Below are positions 59,261-64,000 of a stretch of 64,000 nucleotides of DNA, piece after piece. Below the pieces are notes generated by a model. It was not told the origin of the DNA. It searched no databases and worked only from the letters and a program-made list of their open reading frames with translations. The translations under genes were made by a program, and so were the position numbers. The DNA lies in assembly GCA_905250115.1 (NCBI GenBank), contig CAJNOI010000047.1:301013-365012 (forward strand), read 5' to 3'. Position 1 is the first letter of the stretch. Every line of letters begins with the position of its first letter. Source of the stretch: Adineta steineri. Taxonomy: Eukaryota > Rotifera > Eurotatoria > Adinetida > Adinetidae.

Positions 59261-62200
59261 ATGGCGAGCAGAAGAAATTCTCTATTTCTTCTGTTTCTTC
59301 TTATTACACAATCCGGCACACAAGATATGCGATCACTTCGTATGTCTACCAAAGCTGGTTGGCAATTTCAATGCTCTAGCTCAAGTTGCTCACCATTGGC
59401 CGTTATTATTGTGTCGAATATCCGCCAGTGTCAAATAGCATGTTTAGCTGAAATCCATTGTAGAGCAATTAGTTTTTATAAATCATCGTCTAATTGTGAA
59501 TTATTTGCTGATATATCAAACCAAAATGGCAATTTGGTGAGCAACATGAACACCGTTACTATGATTGTGATGGATGGAACACGACTTCCACCTGGTAAGT
59601 ACAACTACGATTACTTTGGCAAGATATATTGAAGAAAAAAACTCTTTTTTTTACATCTTGACGGTGGGGTGTGGGTGCGGATCTTCTTCAATTTTTACAC
59701 CCATGTTCAGGATGTGCGTCTGGAGATTGAAGAAGATCCGGAACCATACCCACGTCTACAGCCACACCTACGCCCATATCTCTAATCTTGTTTGTCTAAA
59801 ACAGAACCGACTACGACATCAACAACAACTTCATCATCCACTTCATCATCAACATCATCCACATCATCAACAACATCAACAACAACATCAACCACTGCAT
59901 CATCAACATCATCCACATCATCAACATCAACAACAACATCAACCACTTCATCATCAACTACATCAACAACCACAACTACTACTTCATCAGCAACATCATC
60001 CACATCATCAACATCAACAACATCAACAACATCATCAACCACTTCATCATCAACATCGTCAACAACATCAGCAACAACAACCACAACTACTACTTCATCA
60101 TCAACATCATCCACGACGTCAACAACATCAATAACAACAACAACAGCTGGTCAGTTACATGCTATATAATGTGCTGTTCTTTTTTGTAGCTTTCAGACCG
60201 AGGATAACTTCCGCTAACCAAAAAATGTTTGCGATTTTACCGGTCAAATGTTTATCACTTCGATGAACAAATAATACTCGTCTGGAGATTCGCTCAGTTG
60301 TCTCTTGTAGAAGCGTTATTTCTTGACGTAACAAATTGTAGTCATCACGCTGATGGTAGAGACCTTCGCTGCAAGAGCCGACATTAAAAAAACTCACGTT
60401 GAATCAGACGTATCACTGACGATTACTTTTGTTTAGAAAAAACTGTCAATAGCAAAATAGCATTAGAGTATAGTAGCATAACGAGAATTTTTTCAGCAAG
60501 AAGTAAGCCTCCTTGTTGTTACCTTTTCTTTGGTTACTCCTCACCAGCCCCTATCTAGTCTTCTCGACCTGCGTGCTTCATTTTTTCTCTCGGGATGGTT
60601 TTCGGTTAATCAGTAGGAAGCTGCACGGAGTCTATTACATGCTATACTAATAAACCAGACTAAGCACTAGCAGTTTTATGGATTGTAATTTGTGTTCTTC
60701 GATCTTTACTCTACTAACTGGCGTATTTCTCAAATTCCGGTGTTGTTTCTTGGAAACTGTGTGCTCTAAAAAAAGGCAGGGTCAACACTGACGCCGGCTT
60801 TTTTTGCATGTATAAAGTCTCGAGAGAACAGTGATCGAATATGAAAAGTACATTCATTTGTAGAGTAAATATTGGAGAACAATACTTACAATAAATAAAA
60901 ACTGCAATGCTTTGTTTTCTATTGTTACAGCATCTAATAAACACCGCTTTTAACTCCGTGCATACCTATGCCAAACACTGAAAAACACACCCGCAATAGC
61001 CCAAACAGATAACTTATTTTTGTTGAACTATTCTCAACGAGAACGAGAATAGGGTGTGGATGCAGAGGTAATTGTAAAATGCTTGAAAAGTAGAACTTAG
61101 AGTTTTGTAGAAATACTGTTGGTTTATGTGACACAGAATTATCTTATTGTCTATAAATTCTATATTATAATGCAATTAAAAAAAGGAATGATATACAAGT
61201 TGAAATGAAATTCTGGATAAATGTACAGAATTATGTATTCTCCTTGAAAAGTATTCTGCGTCCTCTTAGTCGAGGATAACATAAAACTTTATTGAAGGGA
61301 GCGCAAGTTTTAAGTAGAGTGAGATGAGTTCGTTGATTTTTCATATTAACGAGGAGCTTTCATACAGAGATGAACAGAATGGCTGAGAACTGACTTTAAT
61401 TATGCTCTAGAATATCTGAAATTGCTCAAAATTCATTAGCATAATCTTTTCGAATACGTTATGTTCAATTAAGTTAAACTCTCAAAGATTGAATAAAATA
61501 CCATGGTTGAATACTATCTATATGCCAGTACAGATGTAATGACAAATTTTTTTGTATTTAATAGCCTGTAATATGTTTCTTAATCAAACTACTTACGCAG
61601 TTGGTAGTCAACCATGGTCAGTAGCAGTCGTCGATGTGAATAGCGACAATAAACCCGATATTGTTGTTGCAAACTCGCAACCGAGCACCATCAGTGTTCT
61701 TCTCAACGCAGGCAACGGCACCTATAATGCGCAAACTATTTACGCCACTGGTAGTCAACCATGGTCAGTAGCAGTCGTCGATGTGAACAGCGACAGTAAA
61801 TCCGATATTGTTGTTGCCAACCGAAATTCGTACAACGCCGGTGTTCTTCTGAGCGCAGGCAGTGGCACCTTTAGTGCTCAAACTACTTACGCAGTTGGTA
61901 ATCAGCCATTATCAGTAGCAGTCGTCGATGTGAATAGCAACAATAAACCCGATATTGTTACGGCAAACTATGGCGATAGCACCGTCAGTGTTCTTCTCAA
62001 TGCAGGTAGTGGCACCTTTAGTGCTCAAACTACTTACGCAGTTGGTAGTGAACCAGTTTCAGTAGCGGTCGTCGATGTCAATAGTGATAATAAACCCGAT
62101 ATTATTGTTGCAAACGCGGGTTCGAACACCGTCGGCGTTCTTCTCAACACAGGCAGCGGCACCTTTAGTGCTCAAACTACTTACGCAACTGGTGCTGTAC

Positions 62201-62595
62201 CATATTCAGTAGCAGTCGTCGATGTGAATAGCGACAATAGATCTGATATTGTTGTTGCAAACCGAGATTCGAATACCGTCGGTGTTCTTGTGAACGCAGG
62301 CAGTGGCACCTTTAGTAATCAAACTACGTACGCAGTTGGTAGTCAACCATGGTCAGTAGCAGTCGTCGATGTGAATAGCGACAATAAACCCGATATTGTT
62401 GTTGCAAACGAGGGTTCGAATACTGTCGGTGTTCTTCTCAACACAGGCAATGGTACCTTTAATGCTCAAATTACTTACGCAGTTGGTACTAGTCCATACT
62501 CAGTAGTAGTCGTCGACGTGAATAGTGATAATAAACCCGATATTGTTGTTGCAAACTATAATGATGGTACCGTCAGTGTCCTCTTGCATTGTTAA
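59261..62595 (+). CDS. Secreted PAN-like / mucin-linker / VCBS (FG-GAP-like) repeat protein
   Basis: Exons 59261-59594, 59805-60149 and 61565-62595 give 569 residues. Exon 1: signal peptide (SLFLLFLLITQSGTQ) and a Cys-containing domain (FQCSSSSCSPLAVII, RQCQIACLAEIHCRAISFY, NCELF), PAN/apple-like. Exon 2: about 115 residues almost only Thr and Ser, a mucin-like linker likely O-glycosylated. Exon 3: seven tandem 49-residue repeats (consensus TTYAVGSQPWSVAVVDVNSD then NKPDIVVAN) of VCBS/FG-GAP type, with D-x-N-x-D-x-x-x-D calcium-binding-like loops. Such repeats form propellers and are common in bacterial surface proteins. Exon 3 is GC-richer than neighbouring genes. Intron 2 is 1.4 kb. Likely an extracellular adhesion or binding protein. 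Confidence 0.75.
59663..59780. repeat. hairpin element inside intron 1 of the VCBS-repeat gene
   Basis: CGGATCTTCTTCAAT at 59678-59692 is exactly reverse-complemented at 59726-59740 (33-base loop). Outside the arms are GGTGTGGGTG on the left and TACCCAC, GCCACACC on the right. CATCTTGACGGTGGGGTGTG at its left edge is the reverse orientation of the 57264 element's right side. Confidence 0.6.
60150..61564 (+). other. 1.4 kb intron 2 of the VCBS-repeat gene
   Basis: Far longer than most introns here. It contains an 80-codon antisense frame at 60155-60397 with mixed composition (LLRQEITLLQETTERISRRV), a somewhat GC-richer stretch to about 60620 and a GGGTGTGG patch near 61053. The acceptor is ATTTAATAG at 61556-61564. 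It may contain a mobile-element relic; none could be named. Confidence 0.4.
61585..62595 (+). repeat. 147-base tandem repeat (coding, seven units)
   Basis: CAAACT-starting units begin at 61585, 61732, 61879, 62026, 62173, 62320 and 62467, exactly 147 bases apart with no indels; the last is cut short by the stop. Units 1 and 6 are identical over about 70 bases (61601-61671 and 62338-62408), suggesting recent unit exchange or duplication. Confidence 0.85.
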
Positions 62596-64000
62596 AGCTT
62601 ATCGATGGCTAACCATTATTTATTCATTAACACTTTACTACTCTACTAAATATATTACTCTTATAAAACATTACACAATGCACACTAACATTTATCTTCA
62701 CTCTATATTAAGATTTTCAACAAAACTTTGCGGCTCAAGGCTGCCATCTCTTCTGCTTTTTTTCTGTTGTTTCTGCTTTTTCAATTTTTTTTCTGCTTTT
62801 TAAACTATTATCTGCTTTTCATTTTTAACTCAATTTCAATTTTAATAAATGATTATTCTATATATATTTGATGAACTCTTAGTGATGCATATTATTGTTG
62901 TTTTGTCTTCTTTGTTGTATAATGGAAATTAATAAGATGGCGATTTCCAATTTCCTATGGTTAATAAAAAGGGCCAATCTATACACCACTTGTTGAGGCT
63001 GTTCTTTACCGATATCTTTCTTTATGAACTATTTTGTACCAATCATCCAAATCTTTCAATTCATTGTATACAATCGTCTGTCTATTGTACATTGTTGGTT
63101 AAGAATATAATAAGCTGTAATATTTGTACTTAGCAGAAAAAAAGACTGATGCTAATGATAGCCATATTGATCAAGATGAAGATGTCATGGTGTATAGCAT
63201 GGTCATTCATTCAACAATGCATAGTGATGGTTTGCAAAAGACTATATTCATTCTCTACGACAGCAATTCATTTATTACCCTGAATGTTTTAGCACTATAC
63301 TTCACATACAATTTGATTGATGATTTGAAATCGCATTTCATTATTTGTTGATGTATAATATCAGTAACAAAAGGAAATATTAAAATGTATCCATTTTGTA
63401 TTCTTTTCTTATTCACAAATGGAGTCAGAAAAGGTATTGTTCTGCTGAATTTAATTTATTGTTGTAGTATTTTAGGCCTTTTTGAGTTGATAACAAATGC
63501 AGACGAAACAGCCAATTAAGTTTTTGTTAATGCTTGACAATTGCTTGGTAATAATTATTTGAATATTAATGAATTAACAGCCGTAGGTGTTAATAACACT
63601 AATGTCAACGTTGGTGAAAATCACTCAGTTTTCTCTCTCTTTAGAGATAAATTATCTGGTGTATATATATATGTGTAAGGTAGTTCTAACCAATTAAAGA
63701 AAATAAACTGATCTTTGTTAATCTTATTATTTGATCTTTTCAGTTTAGAATAAGTTTTTAAAACATAATTCTAGATACTAGATTTGATGCGTTTTAGCGT
63801 TTTCCGTAGAAATTCCCTTTTCGCACATCCACATTTGAGAGATTGTATATCATATACATAATGCGCATAATAGACATCATGAGCATATTAAGCAAAATAG
63901 GCATTATAGACATAATAGGGAGACAGAACATAATGAGCAAGATGAGAGTGTGATTACGAGCGTGTGTATTTCCTTGTTCTATACTGACAGCCACACCCAC
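62596..64000. other. right-end region, no supported gene
   Basis: AT-rich. A frame at about 63134-63351 follows an AG (TACTTAGCAG) and might be an exon of an unknown gene, but there is no second support. The last bases read ACAGCCACACCCAC, the same kind of C/A-rich patch as in the hairpin elements, so another may begin here. Confidence 0.3.

Noticed and set aside
59782-60114. Minus-strand Val/Asp-rich frame and the plus-strand His/Gln-rich frame over the Thr/Ser linker
   Set aside because: Both are products of the CAACAT/CATCAT-type low-complexity DNA. Only the Thr/Ser frame fits the splice phases of the flanking exons.
63124-63351. 75-codon frame near the right end
   Set aside because: It could be an exon after TACTTAGCAG, but no family, second exon or signal supports it.
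1-64000. CRISPR arrays, rRNA or tRNA genes
   Set aside because: No spaced direct repeats of CRISPR type, no rRNA-like blocks and no convincing tRNA box pair were noticed by eye; a covariance search was not possible.

Overview
The window looks like nuclear DNA of a bdelloid rotifer or a close relative (inference). It is very AT-rich and gene-dense. Most introns are about 45-65 bases and bounded by GT-AG. Clear animal genes (BBS8/TTC8, RPS6, p24/TMED, NSMAF/FAN, DCAF11, ceramide-1-phosphate transfer protein, an Ariadne-type RBR ligase, MCT, CLN7-like and SLC45-like transporters) sit beside bacterial-looking or lineage-expanded genes: HtrL/YibB, a non-hydrolysing UDP-GlcNAc 2-epimerase, a DUF1792 glycosyltransferase, NHL propellers and VCBS/FG-GAP repeats. 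All exon models below were joined by hand from splice dinucleotides, reading phase and family alignment. Each closes to a whole number of codons, but none has transcript support.

Left arm (1-5.9 kb): an intronless, same-strand glycan cluster. It holds the tail of one gene, an HtrL/YibB-like glycosyltransferase, a 970-residue epimerase fused to a GT-A-like glycosyltransferase, and a DUF1792-type glycosyltransferase whose N-terminal anchor is cut off by two in-frame stops. 5.9-9.1 kb: short repeats and a secreted NHL-propeller gene. Its diverged paralogue lies inverted at 40.1-41.5 kb, and both keep an 8-base micro-exon. 9.4-10.7 kb: a CCCH-NYN-C2H2 RNA-binding/nuclease protein.

Middle (11-39 kb): CLN7-like MFS (-), TMED (-), TTC8 (+), SLC16-like MCT (-) with a MITE-like insertion in one intron, a LINE ORF1-like relic, an SLC45-like pseudogene (internal deletion plus nonsense codon), a four-TM protein (-), a 4.4 kb gene-poor stretch, a five-Ig/FN3 adhesion receptor (+), an RBR E3 ligase (-), an unrecognised 319-residue protein (+) and a GLTP/CPTP lipid transfer protein (+).

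Right part (40-64 kb): NHL copy 2 (-), acetyl-CoA synthetase (-), RPS6 (-), DCAF11 (+) followed closely by NSMAF (+), a gene-poor region with a small Cys-rich secreted ORF interrupted by one TGA, a roughly 0.9 kb tandem duplication, and a PAN-like/mucin-linker/VCBS-repeat secreted protein.

Short same-strand gaps ending in a pyrimidine-AG just before the next ATG (before 195, 38347 and 50700) fit trans-spliced downstream genes. Candidates for follow-up are the epimerase-glycosyltransferase fusion cluster, the TGA-interrupted Cys-rich ORF, the NHL pair with changes concentrated at loop positions, and the recurring G/T-rich hairpin elements.
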